Below the pieces are notes generated by a model that was not told the origin of the DNA, did not search any database, and saw only the letters and a program-made list of their open reading frames with translations. From Pseudomonadota bacterium (lineage in GTDB: Bacteria > Myxococcota_A > UBA796 > GCA-2862545), in the NCBI GenBank assembly GCA_005776945.1, contig SXOB01000003.1, forward strand, positions 1-64,000: a DNA stretch of 64,000 bases, read 5' to 3'. The stretch's first letter is position 1. Each line of letters begins with the position of its first letter. A program made the translations under genes and the position numbers. Below, piece by piece: positions 1 to 9,186 of this stretch.

Positions 1-68
1 ACGGACGTCGCGTCCGCCTCGGGGAGGATCCGCACCATCTGCTCGTCACTGAACCTGCTCTTCCGCAT
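1..68 (-). CDS. IS3-family transposase OrfA, N-terminal fragment (cut by window edge)
   Basis: Only the first 22 codons are visible, starting at the ATG at 68-66. They read MRKSRFSDEQMVRILPEAD, which matches the usual start of OrfA helix-turn-helix proteins of IS3/IS407 elements (MRKSRFSEEQ..ILREAD). OrfA carries the DNA-binding HTH and is normally joined to the OrfB integrase by a programmed -1 frameshift; OrfB would lie off the left edge. Confidence 0.75.
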   Translation of the reverse strand, partial: MRKSRFSDEQMVRILPEADATS

Positions 69-141
69 CGTCCCTCTCCGTCTCTGCGACGACGAGGCCG
101 ATCCAACGCTTCAAGTGGACCGAAATTCCGGGAGCAGGTCA
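1..141 (-). mobile_element. Terminal end of an IS3-family (IS407-like) insertion sequence
   Basis: The element runs off the left edge. Read on the minus strand, its end starts at about position 141 with TGACCTGCTCCCGG, a 5'-TG terminus as usual for IS3-family inverted repeats. The orfA start lies about 70 bases inside. Homology of the flanking nuclease gene resumes at about 142, which fixes the boundary independently. The target duplication and the other end are outside the window. The family call rests on the transposase N-terminus; the exact group is an inference. Confidence 0.7.
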
Positions 142-480
142 CATCTCGACGCGTTTGGCGGGGATCCTATCAACGGCATTCTTCTCGCCGGATTCCAAGC
201 TGCCGGTACGCGGGGAGCTACGCTGGCGGCCAGTGACAAGGTGCTGCGCGTCCATGGACGCGACATTTCGATTGAGGCCGAAGTCCATCGAATCGGGTCA
301 TTGTCTGGCCATGCGGATTGGCGGGAGCTGATCGATTGGGCGCGCGGGTCGCCCGCCCCCTCGCAAGTGCTCATCAACCACGGCGAGCCGGTGGCCGCCG
401 ACACCCTGCGCCGGCACCTTCGAGACGAGTTGGGCTGGGACGCGGAGGCCGCCCGAGAGGGACACGCCTACGAAGTGTAG
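142..480 (+). pseudogene. MBL-fold beta-CASP RNA exonuclease, C-terminal remnant
   Basis: These are the last ~112 residues of a metallo-beta-lactamase/beta-CASP (CPSF/YSH1-like) RNA-processing exonuclease. The GFQAAGTRG block followed by SLSGHAD and the INHGEP element of the RMMBL motif are diagnostic. The family is normally ~450-470 residues and its N-terminal HxHxDH metal site is missing. Upstream sequence is the end of an IS3-like element, so the gene was cut by the insertion. A GTG at 115 lies inside the IS end and would give a 121-residue product, but this is probably not a functional start. Confidence 0.75.
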
Positions 481-609
481 GTTGTCTGAGCCAGGTCGAT
501 TGGCCGCACCCTCCAGTCCCCTTCGGGTTCGCGAGGCCGGTGCCGCTGTCCGCGTGATCTCCTTACAACTGGCCGCTCCGGCCTGGCGGTCCCTGCGCTA
601 CAGTCAGAC

Positions 610-2172
610 ATGCTCTTGCAGTTTGCGCTCGCCTGTGGTCCCGGAGGCACCTCCGTCCAGGACACGACGCCCCCACCGAACGTTGAACCGACCGACGCTC
701 CGACACCGACGTCGCCACCCACGTCGACGCCAGGGGGTGGGACTACGGGGCTCCCGGTTGTAGGGCTCACCTCGCTGTCCGCGGAAGGCGTCGTCCTCGC
801 GCCCGCGTTCGATCTACTATTGTACCGTTACAACAGCGCTATCGTGAATGGGCGCGTGCACCTCGAGGCGATTCCGACGCCTGCCGAAGCCGTAGTCTCC
901 ATTTCCCACGCCACGCTGGACGGAGACGTGATGGGCACGGGCCCCGATGTGGATCTGCTCCTGACCCCGCTCGTCGTCGTCGACGTCACGCTGGGCGAAC
1001 AAAGCGCTCAGTACCAGCTGTTGGCGGTTCCGCCCGATTTTCCCCAACTGGGTACGCTGGCGGCGTCCGGTGGCGAGGAAGTTGTGTATTTCGGCCTACA
1101 AGGGCCGGCGGCCACGCCCTATCCGTTTGCTGCCGACTCCCACGGGACCTTCGTTTGGTACCACCCCGTGGTTGAAGCCGTATGGGATGTGCGGTTGGGG
1201 CCGGCCGGTCGGCGCACGTGGATTGAGGAGCACCTTGTCGAGCCCTATTCAGGCGTCGTCTTGGACCCCGCGACGGGAGACATTTTGACGCCCTGGTTTT
1301 CCAGCATGACGTCGGACGGTCGTGGGACCAGTTTGGATGTACACGAATTGATCGATTTCGGCGACCACGCCATTCTGATTGCGACGTGGGCGGAGGTCGC
1401 GGACCTGCGCGATTTCGGAGGCGATATCGGATCGAAGGTGCGCCATTTCGAGGTTCAGGAGGTGGGTTCCGACGGGTCCATCGCCTTCCGCTGGTCCACC
1501 GAGTCCATCTTTGTGCCGGAAGAAATCGGCCTGTGGGTCGAGGACGAAGGGTCCGGTGAATTGGACTATGCGCACCTCAACGGCGTCGACGTCGACCCTT
1601 ACGACGGGAACTGGGTCATCAGCCTCCGCCTTTTTGATCAAGTGATCAAGGTGGCGCGGAACGACGGCACGTTGAACGGCGTCGCCTACCAGGCCGGCGA
1701 TGTTCTTTGGCGCGTCGGCGGGCCTGACGCCACGCTCGACTTTGTCGATGATGACCGGGACAGCGGGTGGATCGGCTTTGCCGGTCAACATAGTCCGCGG
1801 ATGGTCGCCCCCGATCGGCTCCTCCTCTTCGACAACGCATTTGGCCGCGAAGCCGTCGGCGATCTCAGCAACCAGGACATCTCGTTCTTCGCGACCGGTG
1901 GCACGCGGGCAGTGGAATATGCGCTCGATTTGGTGGCGGGGACGGCGACCCCGGTCTGGTCCCATGACTTGGAGGACGGCGTGTTCACGCTGGCCGGGGG
2001 CTCAGTTCAGCGCCTGGCCGACGGCTCCACGGCGATCGGGTGGGGGACACGCTACCTCGAATCCGGCGGCCCCGCGATGACGCGCGTGGCCGACGACGGA
2101 ACCGTTCTGTCCGGGTTGACGCTGCCCAAGGACGTGTGGTCCTACCGCGCCTGGGTTTCGGTGGCGGAATAG
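610..2172 (+). CDS. Arylsulfotransferase (ASST)-like secreted lipoprotein
   Basis: A 520-residue predicted lipoprotein. The leader MLLQFALAC is very short, with a lipobox Cys at residue 9, followed by a Thr/Pro-rich linker to about residue 45. The rest is a beta-propeller-like fold with features of the bacterial arylsulfotransferase family: a HLNGVDVDPYDGNWVISLR-type strand, a VLWRVGG turn and a HSPR...LLLFDN block. ASST enzymes move sulfate between phenols, but many relatives of this secreted type have no known activity and I cannot confirm the catalytic His. A second ASST-like lipoprotein lies at 32396. It ends 15 bp before the convergent amine oxidase gene. Confidence 0.75.
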   Translation: MLLQFALACGPGGTSVQDTTPPPNVEPTDAPTPTSPPTSTPGGGTTGLPVVGLTSLSAEGVVLAPAFDLLLYRYNSAIVNGRVHLEAIPTPAEAVVSISHATLDGDVMGTGPDVDLLLTPLVVVDVTLGEQSAQYQLLAVPPDFPQLGTLAASGGEEVVYFGLQGPAATPYPFAADSHGTFVWYHPVVEAVWDVRLGPAGRRTWIEEHLVEPYSGVVLDPATGDILTPWFSSMTSDGRGTSLDVHELIDFGDHAILIATWAEVADLRDFGGDIGSKVRHFEVQEVGSDGSIAFRWSTESIFVPEEIGLWVEDEGSGELDYAHLNGVDVDPYDGNWVISLRLFDQVIKVARNDGTLNGVAYQAGDVLWRVGGPDATLDFVDDDRDSGWIGFAGQHSPRMVAPDRLLLFDNAFGREAVGDLSNQDISFFATGGTRAVEYALDLVAGTATPVWSHDLEDGVFTLAGGSVQRLADGSTAIGWGTRYLESGGPAMTRVADDGTVLSGLTLPKDVWSYRAWVSVAE

Positions 2173-2186
2173 CGGATATCGGTTTG

Positions 2187-3518
2187 CTAGCCCGCCAGGA
2201 TGTCGACGATTTCGTCGACCGCGCGCAGCCCTGTTTCGATGGCACCGTGGACGGTGGCGAAGTGGCCGGCCGTGTGGGTGGCCTCCCCCGCGAAGAACAC
2301 CCGCCCGTCGAGCGGTGCGGCAAGCAGCTCGCGTGCGGCGGCGGAGCCGGGCGACGGGAAGCTGTACGCGCCACCGATGAATGGCTCCTCGGTCCAGTCG
2401 ACAATGACGGCGTCGTCGAACGCCGCGCTCGCTCCACCGGCGTATAGGAGATCGAGGTCCGCCAAGATGTCGCCGACGAGATCACTGGACGCGCGGAGGG
2501 CCACTGCGTCGTGACCCATTACGAACGCAGTGAGCACCGGTGTGATCCCGCGACCCTCCGCCGTGGCCCAATACTCCGCCACTTTTGGCCCTCCGTAAAT
2601 CGAGCCCACGCCCGCGCCGAAGAACTCGTTCTTGAATTTCAGGAGGACTTTCATCCCAGGGCCCATTCCGATCGTCTGGATGGCGTCGAGGCGATCAGAG
2701 GGCAGTTCCATCGCGATGTCGCCACGTTTGAGCACCGTGAGCGGCACCGTGATGACCACGGCATCGCCGCGTTCTTCGGTGCCCTCGGCGGTCTGAACCC
2801 GAACGCCGTTCGCGTCCCACTCGATGCCGACGACGACGGTGCCCGTTCGCGCGATCGCCGCTGCGCCTGCGAACGTAGTGAGGAGGGCATCCTCATAGCT
2901 GCTCGAGAGCGTGAAGTTCTCGTTGCCCGACGACCAGGCGTTTTCGGATGCGGCAAGGCTCGCCGCACCGAGTTGGTCGGTTGACGTGCCGTACTCGTTG
3001 CCGAGCCACGCATCGAGGGTGCGCCATGTGCGTTCCGGCACCTCCGAGGCGGCGAGGACGACGTCCATCGCCGTTTCGCCGCCATCCCACTTCCAGAGAT
3101 CATCGACGAAGGCCTCGGCGGCGTCGAAGTCGGCGTCCCACACAGCAGCTTCGTCCTGGAGCCGACCGTCTACAAAGTAGTGATCCGTCGTTTTCGGGGC
3201 CGTGAACTCCGCGCCGGCGTCGCGCGCCAGCTCATACCACGTGGAGTTTCGGCCGTGGATCTCCTCCGCGCCTAGCTCAATGGGGAAATCGGCGAAGTCA
3301 TGGAGGGTCCGCACGCGACCGCCAAGGCGGTCGCTGGCCTCGAGCAACGCGACGTCGGCCCCCGCGTCGAGCAGGGCCTGCGCGGCAGCGAGCCCGGCGG
3401 CACCGGCGCCGACCACGATGACGCGAAACCCTGTGAGCTTGTGAGAGGCGCAAGCCGCAGCGGGCAGGATGAGGCCTGCGCCGAGCGCGCGCGCCACGGT
3501 TCGGCGAGTCAACCACAT
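2187..3518 (-). CDS. FAD-dependent amine oxidase (flavin monoamine oxidase family), exported
   Basis: A 443-residue flavoprotein. Residues 31-65 hold the dinucleotide-binding motif GAGAAGLAAAQAL with the acidic end LLEAS and the GGR turn. The C-terminus has the family signature FAGEATH followed by a GAIETG helix. The N-terminus TRRTVARALG plus a hydrophobic stretch ending AAAC looks like a twin-arginine signal with a possible lipobox, so the protein is probably exported already folded with FAD. The substrate amine is not predictable. It is divergent from the LTD-CotH gene, with a 109-bp shared intergenic region. Confidence 0.85.
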   Translation of the reverse strand: MWLTRRTVARALGAGLILPAAACASHKLTGFRVIVVGAGAAGLAAAQALLDAGADVALLEASDRLGGRVRTLHDFADFPIELGAEEIHGRNSTWYELARDAGAEFTAPKTTDHYFVDGRLQDEAAVWDADFDAAEAFVDDLWKWDGGETAMDVVLAASEVPERTWRTLDAWLGNEYGTSTDQLGAASLAASENAWSSGNENFTLSSSYEDALLTTFAGAAAIARTGTVVVGIEWDANGVRVQTAEGTEERGDAVVITVPLTVLKRGDIAMELPSDRLDAIQTIGMGPGMKVLLKFKNEFFGAGVGSIYGGPKVAEYWATAEGRGITPVLTAFVMGHDAVALRASSDLVGDILADLDLLYAGGASAAFDDAVIVDWTEEPFIGGAYSFPSPGSAAARELLAAPLDGRVFFAGEATHTAGHFATVHGAIETGLRAVDEIVDILAG

Positions 3519-3627
3519 CCACAGCTCCGGGGTTCGCCTCAGTATAATCTATGGGGCGTTATGCCGTTGGCCCAAGGACCCCGCCGTCCCCGCTGCGCCC
3601 AGGATAGGTCTGGGCGCAGGAGGCGCG
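3519..3627 (+). promoter_or_regulatory. Divergent intergenic region with a TATAAT hexamer and strong RBS
   Basis: This gap separates the divergent amine oxidase and LTD-CotH genes. A perfect TATAAT lies at 3543-3548 in otherwise GC-rich sequence. No good -35 element is seen 17 bp upstream. The opposite strand reads TATACT over the same bases, so the site could serve either direction. AGGAGG at 3618-3623, 4 nt before the ATG at 3628, fixes the start of the downstream gene. Confidence 0.35.
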
Positions 3628-6600
3628 ATGCCAAGACCCGCGAGTTTGCTGGCTGCGATGGGTTGGGCGGCCTGTGCCCCCGATCCTCAGGCACCTGCTG
3701 TCGGCCCTGCAAGTGGCGGACCAGGGACCCCCCCTGGCACCCTGCCTGGAACCGTTCCCAACGTCACGGTCGAGACCGTGTCGGGAATTGCGCCGTGGCT
3801 GCGCGACGAGGTGCGCTCGCTGGGCTCCGCGACCTTCACCGAGATCCTCTACCACCACCCAGACGGTCCAAGTTTCGAATGGGTGGAAATCCACAATCCG
3901 TTCGTGTACGACCTCGACGTGTCCGGTTGGAGCTTGACCGGTGGCATCTCCTACACCCTGCCCGAGGGAACGGTGGTGGCGGCGGGCGGCTACCTCGTCG
4001 TCGCCGCCGACCCCGCCCAAATCGGTGGCGGCGCCCTTGGCCCCTACGACGGCAACCTGTCCGACGCAGGCGAACGAATCGACCTCGTGAGCAACGGCGG
4101 CCGCAGGATGGACTCCGTCGCCTGGGGCGAGGACGACCCTTGGCCGGTCGCGGCGGACGGCTCTGGGCTTTCCCTCGCAAAATCGTCTCCGACTTTGCCG
4201 TCGGACCGTGCGGAACATTGGGTGACCAGCCTGGCCATTGGCGGTTCGCCTGGCGCCGCCAACCCCAAAGCAGGCGTCGCCGACCCCTTCGACGTTGCGC
4301 TCGTCGCCCTCGACGAGATGTGGCGATACTACGACGCCGGATTCGCGCCGGATTCCAGTTGGGCCGTGCAAGGGTACGACGACGGGGACTGGTCCGAAGC
4401 CGAGGCGCCCTTTTTTTTGGGTGAGGTGCTCGTCGAGAGCCCGGCCACGATTCGCGTCGCCGCCGACAATTACTACGCCGTGTACCTCGGAGAGGCCGAT
4501 GGCACGGAGTTGCGTCTCATCGCCGCCGACGTGGACGGCTCCTGGACCACGGTGGAGACATTCTCCGTGGATGTCTCCGTCCGCGACCACCTTTGGCTTG
4601 CTGCCTGGGAAGCGCCATTGGACAACGGCGGGCCCCAGATGCTGATCGCTGAGGTCGAGGTCGACGGTATGTTGGTTTCGACGACGGCGACCGACGTCGA
4701 GTGGGTTCTCGGTCCCGACGAAGGTTGTCCAGGTGTGACCCCGCCAGATCCGCCGCCCGACATTTCCGAGCTCGTCAGCGTGATTGCTGGCGGCACCTTC
4801 GCCCCGCCTCTGGTCGAGGCCGACCCGTTTGCATCGCCCTGGGGATCGACCCTGGGCGACGATTTCGACTCGTCGACACGCTATATTTGGCCCGACACGT
4901 TCGCGGAAAATTCGGTCACGAACGATCGAAATACATACGCGTTATTTCGGACGGTCGGTCCCTTACTTGGCGCCGCGGGCACCACAGAGTTGTCGGGAGA
5001 TGGGGCGACAACGTACTTTCGAACCGAATTCGAACTGGATGCCGACGCGCTGACGACCGAATTGTGGGCGACATGCGAAATCGACGACGGGGCGGTGCTG
5101 TACCTCGATGGCTCCGAAGTGGGTCGACTGAACATGCCGGGAGGGCCGGTGGGGTCCGCCTCGCTTGCTGCCGGGGAGGTTGTGCAGGTTGCGCCCGTCA
5201 CTTTGGCCCTTTCCGCCGCCGCCCTCATGCCGGGAGCCCACGTCTTTGCGGTGGAGGTGCACCAGGCCGAACCTGCCGACCCAGACCTGTGGTTCGCCTG
5301 TTCGCTGACGGCGCGCATCCACCCCGCGGAGGCCGTGGCTTCGGTACGCATTGACGAAGTGTCGTCCGGCGCGTCCTCGGACCCGTTTGTGGAATTGCTC
5401 AACCCAGCGCAGGTCGCCAAGGACCTCGACGGCGTCCTCCTACGCTCGTCGGACGGCGTCGTGGTTGACGTCGGTGGCGGTGTTCTCGAGCCTGGGGCGC
5501 GGCGAGTTGTGTCGACGCCCGACGTGGGGGCGGGCGGCGTCTGGTTCCTGCTTGGCGACGGGGAGAACGCTGTATTGGACGCCGTTCGCGTCGGAATGGT
5601 GGTCCGCGCGCGCAATGACGATGGCGCGCTTCGCGTCGCCGAGGAGGCCACACCAGGAGCGCCGAACGCGATTGTGGTGAATGACGACATCGTCATTCAC
5701 GAAATTGTGTACCATCGCGGCCCGCTCGGGACGGACGCAGGCCCGGTGGACCGTCCGGAGCAGTGGATTGAGTTGTACAACCGCGGCGTGCAGCCCGTCG
5801 ACCTCAGCGGGTGGATGTTGGCTGACGCGGTGGCCTACGCGATTCCTGCAGGCACCGAGATTGCGCCTGGCGGCTACCTGGTGGTGGCTGGGGACGCCGC
5901 GGCCATCGGGGCCGCGCATCCCGACCTGGCCGTGGTTGGCGACTTCGATGGCAGGTTGAGCCAAAGCAGCGACCGGATTCTGCTGCTGGACAATCGCGGC
6001 AATCCTGCGGACGAGGTGCGGTACTACGACGGTGACCCGTGGCCTGTGGCGGCGGATGGGGGTGGCAGAAGCCTGGAATTGTCCGATCCCTGGGCCGACA
6101 ATGCGGCGCCGCAGGCCTGGGCGGCCAGCGACGAATCTGACCGCGTGGGATGGGCGAGCTTTGAAATCCGCGGCGTGGCGGAACCGAGCGCAGTGGGGCC
6201 CGACGGCGTCTGGCACGAATTCGTGATGGGCCTGCTCGACGCCGGCGAGGTTCTCATTGACGATGTCAGCGTCATTTCTAATCCCGACATCAACCCGGTG
6301 GAGGTCATCGAGGGAGGCGACTTCGAGGCGCTCGACGGCTGGCGCGCGTTGGGGACGCATCGGCACAGTCTACTGGTTCCGGACCCGGAGGACCCGTCGA
6401 ACACAGTGCTGTCGCTCGTGGCGACGGGCCCGGCCGAGCACATGCACAACCACGTCGAGACCACGCTCCTGCGTCCTGTCGTGACGACGGAGTACAGCAT
6501 CACCTTTCGCGCGCGCCACGTGTCGGGCAGCAACCAACTTCACACGCGCTTGTATTTTCAGCGGCTGGCCGCCACATCCCACATTCCCCAGGCGGCGGTG

Positions 6601-8352
6601 ACGGGCACGCCTGGTGCGGCGAATTCTCAGGCTGTCGCGAACCTCGGACCCACGTTGACGGACCTCCGTACGGACCAAGCGTCACCGGCTCCCGGCCTCC
6701 CGGTCGCGATTTCGGTGCGGGTCGATGACCCCGATGGGGTGCAGCGCGTCCAGTTGCACTGGGCCGTGGACGGCGCACCCTTCGATGCTGTGGACATGAT
6801 TGATTTCGATGGGTTGTGGACCGGCGAGCTGGCCGCGCAGCCCGGCGGAACGTTGGTGCAGTTCTACGTCGAGGCCGAGGACACCTTGGGGGCGACGTCG
6901 TTCGGCCCTGCGGCAGGGCCGGCGTCGCGCGCACTGCTTCGTTTCGACGACGGTCTCGCCGATGGGGCCGGGCTGCACGATTTTCGGCTGTTGATGACCG
7001 ACGCCGATGCGGATTGGCTGTTCGACCAGCCCAATCGCATGAGCAACGACATGCTCGGGGCGACGGTCGTTGTGGACGAGTCCGAGGTCTATTGGGACGT
7101 CGGCGTCCGCCTCAAGGGCAGCGAGCGGGGGCGTCCGGAGGACGTTCGCGTCGGCTTTGCGCTTCGTTTCCCGGCGGATCGACCGCTGCGCGGCAGTCAC
7201 ACGACGGTGCACATCGACCGGTCAGAAGGGGTGGGATACGGCCAACGCGAAATGCTGACGAATCTCGTGTTGATGCGAAGTGGCGTCGTTTCCGCAGAGT
7301 ACAACGACCTGGTCCAACTGCTGCCGCCGCGACCGGAGCACCGCGGACCTGCGGAGATGCAGTTGGATCGGTCTGGCAACCTCATGTTGGACGCCCAGTT
7401 TGAGGAGGGTGGGGACGGCGAGACCTACGACTATGAGCTGATCTACTATCCGCTGACCACCGTCGACGGGACGCCCGAAGGCGCCAAACTGCCGTTGCCG
7501 GACTCCGTGATTGGCACGCCCTTTACGTGGCTCGGCCCAGGAGAGGAGGATTACCGATTCAATTTCGGGCTGCAGAACCGCCGTCGCCTGGATGATTTCG
7601 GGCCAATCATCGGCTTCAACGAGACGTTCGCGGGGATTGGCTCGCCGGCGTTCTTTGCCGAGCTGCCCGCTGTGATCGATGTGGACCAGTGGCTGCGCGC
7701 ATTTGCCGTCGGCACGTTGTCGGGCGCGGTGGACCACTACGCCGGAGACGGGTCCCAGCACAATGCGCGACTTTACCGACGCCCGAGCGACGATCGAATT
7801 TTGTTGTTTCCCCACGACATGGACTTCTTCGGCAGTTCGCAGGCCGCCGTCATCATCAATGGTAATCTGGCCACGCTGTTGACTGACCCCGTCTACGAGC
7901 GGATTTTCTATCAGCACCTCGAGGACTTGTTGTCGCGAGCCTATGGGCTGCACTACCTGCAACCTTGGTGCGATCAACTCGGCGCATTGATGCCCGCGCA
8001 GAGCTTTGATTCGCACTGCGACTTCATCGACGACCGTGCCTGGTGGGTGGCGGTTTCAGCGCCGAATTCGCTGCTGTCGGCCTTCCCCGTGGAGCCCTTT
8101 GTTGTGACCACGAACGGAGGCGGGGACTTTGCGACGCCCGACGATGTGGTGGTTGTGGAGGGGCGAGCCTGGGTGGACGTCGCCACCATCCGACTCGACG
8201 GCGAGGTGCTCGACGTCGCGTGGATCGACGGCAACCGCTGGCGGGTCGAGGTGCCGCTCGAACTCGGAGACAACGTGCTCCTCTTCGAGGCCTATGACCT
8301 TGGGGGCGAGGCGTCGGGAATCGATGGTCTGACGGTGACCCTGGAGCCGTGA
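3628..8352 (+). CDS. Lamin-tail domain (LTD) / CotH-like large surface lipoprotein
   Basis: A 1574-residue predicted lipoprotein. The ATG at 3628 was chosen because AGGAGG precedes it and its leader ends in GWAAC (Cys 16); an in-frame start at 3469 would run through the divergent oxidase gene. LTD beta-sandwiches (EILYHHPDG..FEWVEIHNP type) lie at about residues 65-170 and 685-815, with a weaker one near 570-655. Residues ~1110-1460 resemble CotH-family atypical kinases (VRLKGSERG early, FPHDMDFFG late). The final ~90 residues look like an Ig-like beta domain. LTD-CotH proteins are common in predatory and environmental bacteria; the target of phosphorylation is unknown. One T8 tract lies inside the frame. 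Confidence 0.8.
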   Translation: MPRPASLLAAMGWAACAPDPQAPAVGPASGGPGTPPGTLPGTVPNVTVETVSGIAPWLRDEVRSLGSATFTEILYHHPDGPSFEWVEIHNPFVYDLDVSGWSLTGGISYTLPEGTVVAAGGYLVVAADPAQIGGGALGPYDGNLSDAGERIDLVSNGGRRMDSVAWGEDDPWPVAADGSGLSLAKSSPTLPSDRAEHWVTSLAIGGSPGAANPKAGVADPFDVALVALDEMWRYYDAGFAPDSSWAVQGYDDGDWSEAEAPFFLGEVLVESPATIRVAADNYYAVYLGEADGTELRLIAADVDGSWTTVETFSVDVSVRDHLWLAAWEAPLDNGGPQMLIAEVEVDGMLVSTTATDVEWVLGPDEGCPGVTPPDPPPDISELVSVIAGGTFAPPLVEADPFASPWGSTLGDDFDSSTRYIWPDTFAENSVTNDRNTYALFRTVGPLLGAAGTTELSGDGATTYFRTEFELDADALTTELWATCEIDDGAVLYLDGSEVGRLNMPGGPVGSASLAAGEVVQVAPVTLALSAAALMPGAHVFAVEVHQAEPADPDLWFACSLTARIHPAEAVASVRIDEVSSGASSDPFVELLNPAQVAKDLDGVLLRSSDGVVVDVGGGVLEPGARRVVSTPDVGAGGVWFLLGDGENAVLDAVRVGMVVRARNDDGALRVAEEATPGAPNAIVVNDDIVIHEIVYHRGPLGTDAGPVDRPEQWIELYNRGVQPVDLSGWMLADAVAYAIPAGTEIAPGGYLVVAGDAAAIGAAHPDLAVVGDFDGRLSQSSDRILLLDNRGNPADEVRYYDGDPWPVAADGGGRSLELSDPWADNAAPQAWAASDESDRVGWASFEIRGVAEPSAVGPDGVWHEFVMGLLDAGEVLIDDVSVISNPDINPVEVIEGGDFEALDGWRALGTHRHSLLVPDPEDPSNTVLSLVATGPAEHMHNHVETTLLRPVVTTEYSITFRARHVSGSNQLHTRLYFQRLAATSHIPQAAVTGTPGAANSQAVANLGPTLTDLRTDQASPAPGLPVAISVRVDDPDGVQRVQLHWAVDGAPFDAVDMIDFDGLWTGELAAQPGGTLVQFYVEAEDTLGATSFGPAAGPASRALLRFDDGLADGAGLHDFRLLMTDADADWLFDQPNRMSNDMLGATVVVDESEVYWDVGVRLKGSERGRPEDVRVGFALRFPADRPLRGSHTTVHIDRSEGVGYGQREMLTNLVLMRSGVVSAEYNDLVQLLPPRPEHRGPAEMQLDRSGNLMLDAQFEEGGDGETYDYELIYYPLTTVDGTPEGAKLPLPDSVIGTPFTWLGPGEEDYRFNFGLQNRRRLDDFGPIIGFNETFAGIGSPAFFAELPAVIDVDQWLRAFAVGTLSGAVDHYAGDGSQHNARLYRRPSDDRILLFPHDMDFFGSSQAAVIINGNLATLLTDPVYERIFYQHLEDLLSRAYGLHYLQPWCDQLGALMPAQSFDSHCDFIDDRAWWVAVSAPNSLLSAFPVEPFVVTTNGGGDFATPDDVVVVEGRAWVDVATIRLDGEVLDVAWIDGNRWRVEVPLELGDNVLLFEAYDLGGEASGIDGLTVTLEP

Positions 8353-8375
8353 GGCACCGGGACACGCACGTGCCA

Positions 8376-8411
8376 TGTCCGCGTCGTTCTTGCGGATGGG
8401 CGGGATTTTTT
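8376..8411 (+). terminator. Possible intrinsic terminator after the LTD-CotH gene
   Basis: TGTCCGC at 8376-8382 can pair with GCGGATG at 8392-8398 (five Watson-Crick pairs plus two G-U). A T6 run follows at 8406-8411. Such a run is rare in this GC-rich DNA. The seven-base gap between stem and T-run is longer than usual, so the call is weak. Confidence 0.3.
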
Positions 8412-8754
8412 CATTCGTTCGGTCGCAAGGCTGAATCAGCGCGTTGTCGTCGACCAAGCCGTAGACGGCTCGAGACAATGCTGGTGACGGTGCGCCCCGT
8501 GTGCGAGGTCTTTCGTGGGTTGATCATGACGGCCGTGCGCACCAGGGGGCAGGACGCCGTCGGGGAACATTTCGGTGTGGGCGCCAAGGTCGATGACCCG
8601 CGCCATCACCCTTGACGAGGCCGCTTCGCGGCCGCCCCACGCGCCAAGGTCGGGCATGTGCAAGCGCGGAATGGCTGTGACGCAGACCCCGATGGCGGGT
8701 TGAAGCACGGTTGGCGACTACCGCTCCTGGTTACCGGCAAGCAGTGAGGTGTCG
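8412..8754. other. Stretch with no convincing gene
   Basis: No ORF here has recognisable homology. A 90-codon minus-strand frame (8436-8708, GTG start) and an 88-codon plus-strand frame (8349-8615) exist but look like neither a known family nor typical coding sequence. It may be a decayed gene or the untranslated upstream region of the next small gene. A GTGAGG at 8744-8749 lies just before the ATG at 8755. Confidence 0.4.
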
Positions 8755-9006
8755 ATGATCTGGCTGGGTCTGATGCTGTTTTCTTGCAGGGGCGATCCCA
8801 AGGCGTGCGTACATGTGGGGTGTGACCAGATGTGTGTGGACGCGCGCGATGCCGACGACGCGACTTGCGCCGACACGGCGAGTGCGAAGGAGGCGTGCGC
8901 GACCGTCGGCCGGGTCTGCGAGATCCAGCCCGACGCGACCTGTGGTTGGACCGTGGTGGACGCGGCGGCCTACGATGAGTGCCTCGTCGACGTGCGCGGG
9001 CGCTGA
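8755..9006 (+). CDS. Small lipoprotein with an eight-cysteine-cluster domain
   Basis: An 83-residue predicted lipoprotein. The leader MIWLGLMLFSC puts the lipobox Cys at residue 11. The mature part contains exactly eight more cysteines. Their spacing, with VGCDQMC near the start and VCEIQPDATCGWT near the end, matches the eight-cysteine-cluster domain seen in short myxobacterial lipoproteins. Function is unknown; the cysteines probably form disulfides in the periplasm or on the surface. A GTG six bases upstream (8749) is an alternative start. It ends 180 bp before the toxin-antitoxin locus. Confidence 0.6.
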   Translation: MIWLGLMLFSCRGDPKACVHVGCDQMCVDARDADDATCADTASAKEACATVGRVCEIQPDATCGWTVVDAAAYDECLVDVRGR

Positions 9007-9138
9007 GCGTCGCGCCTGGGATTCCTGGCGGCGTGCGACGGCTTCTGGCAACGACCGCGGTTGGTGAGCCTCGAAGGACGCTTCACGGGCTGGGTCGTCG
9101 AGGCGGGGAGCGAGGTGAAGCGGGTCGCGGATGACGCC

Positions 9139-9175
9139 CTGACGTTGGTTTGTGTAGATTCTATATAAGTGTAGA
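9139..9175 (+). promoter_or_regulatory. Likely promoter/operator of the toxin-antitoxin operon
   Basis: CTGACG at 9139-9144 and TATATA at 9162-9167 are 17 bp apart and form a plausible sigma-70 promoter. TGTAGA occurs twice in direct orientation (9153-9158 and 9170-9175), flanking the -10, which would suit binding by the ribbon-helix-helix antitoxin encoded just downstream. This is an AT-rich island in GC-rich DNA. The operator role is inferred from TA autoregulation in general. Confidence 0.4.
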
Positions 9176-9186
9176 GCGTGGCTTCA

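Noticed and set aside
3469-3627. Longer start for the LTD-CotH protein at 3469
   Set aside because: It would run antisense through the start of the amine oxidase gene and lacks an RBS; ATG 3628 has AGGAGG and a lipobox leader.
4409-4420. T8 homopolymer as a possible frameshift in the LTD-CotH gene
   Set aside because: The reading frame on both sides is consistent with a continuous beta-rich protein; no frame change is needed.
8436-8708. 90-codon minus-strand ORF
   Set aside because: No recognisable domain, weak start (GTG) and unconvincing composition; could be a decayed gene but cannot be supported.
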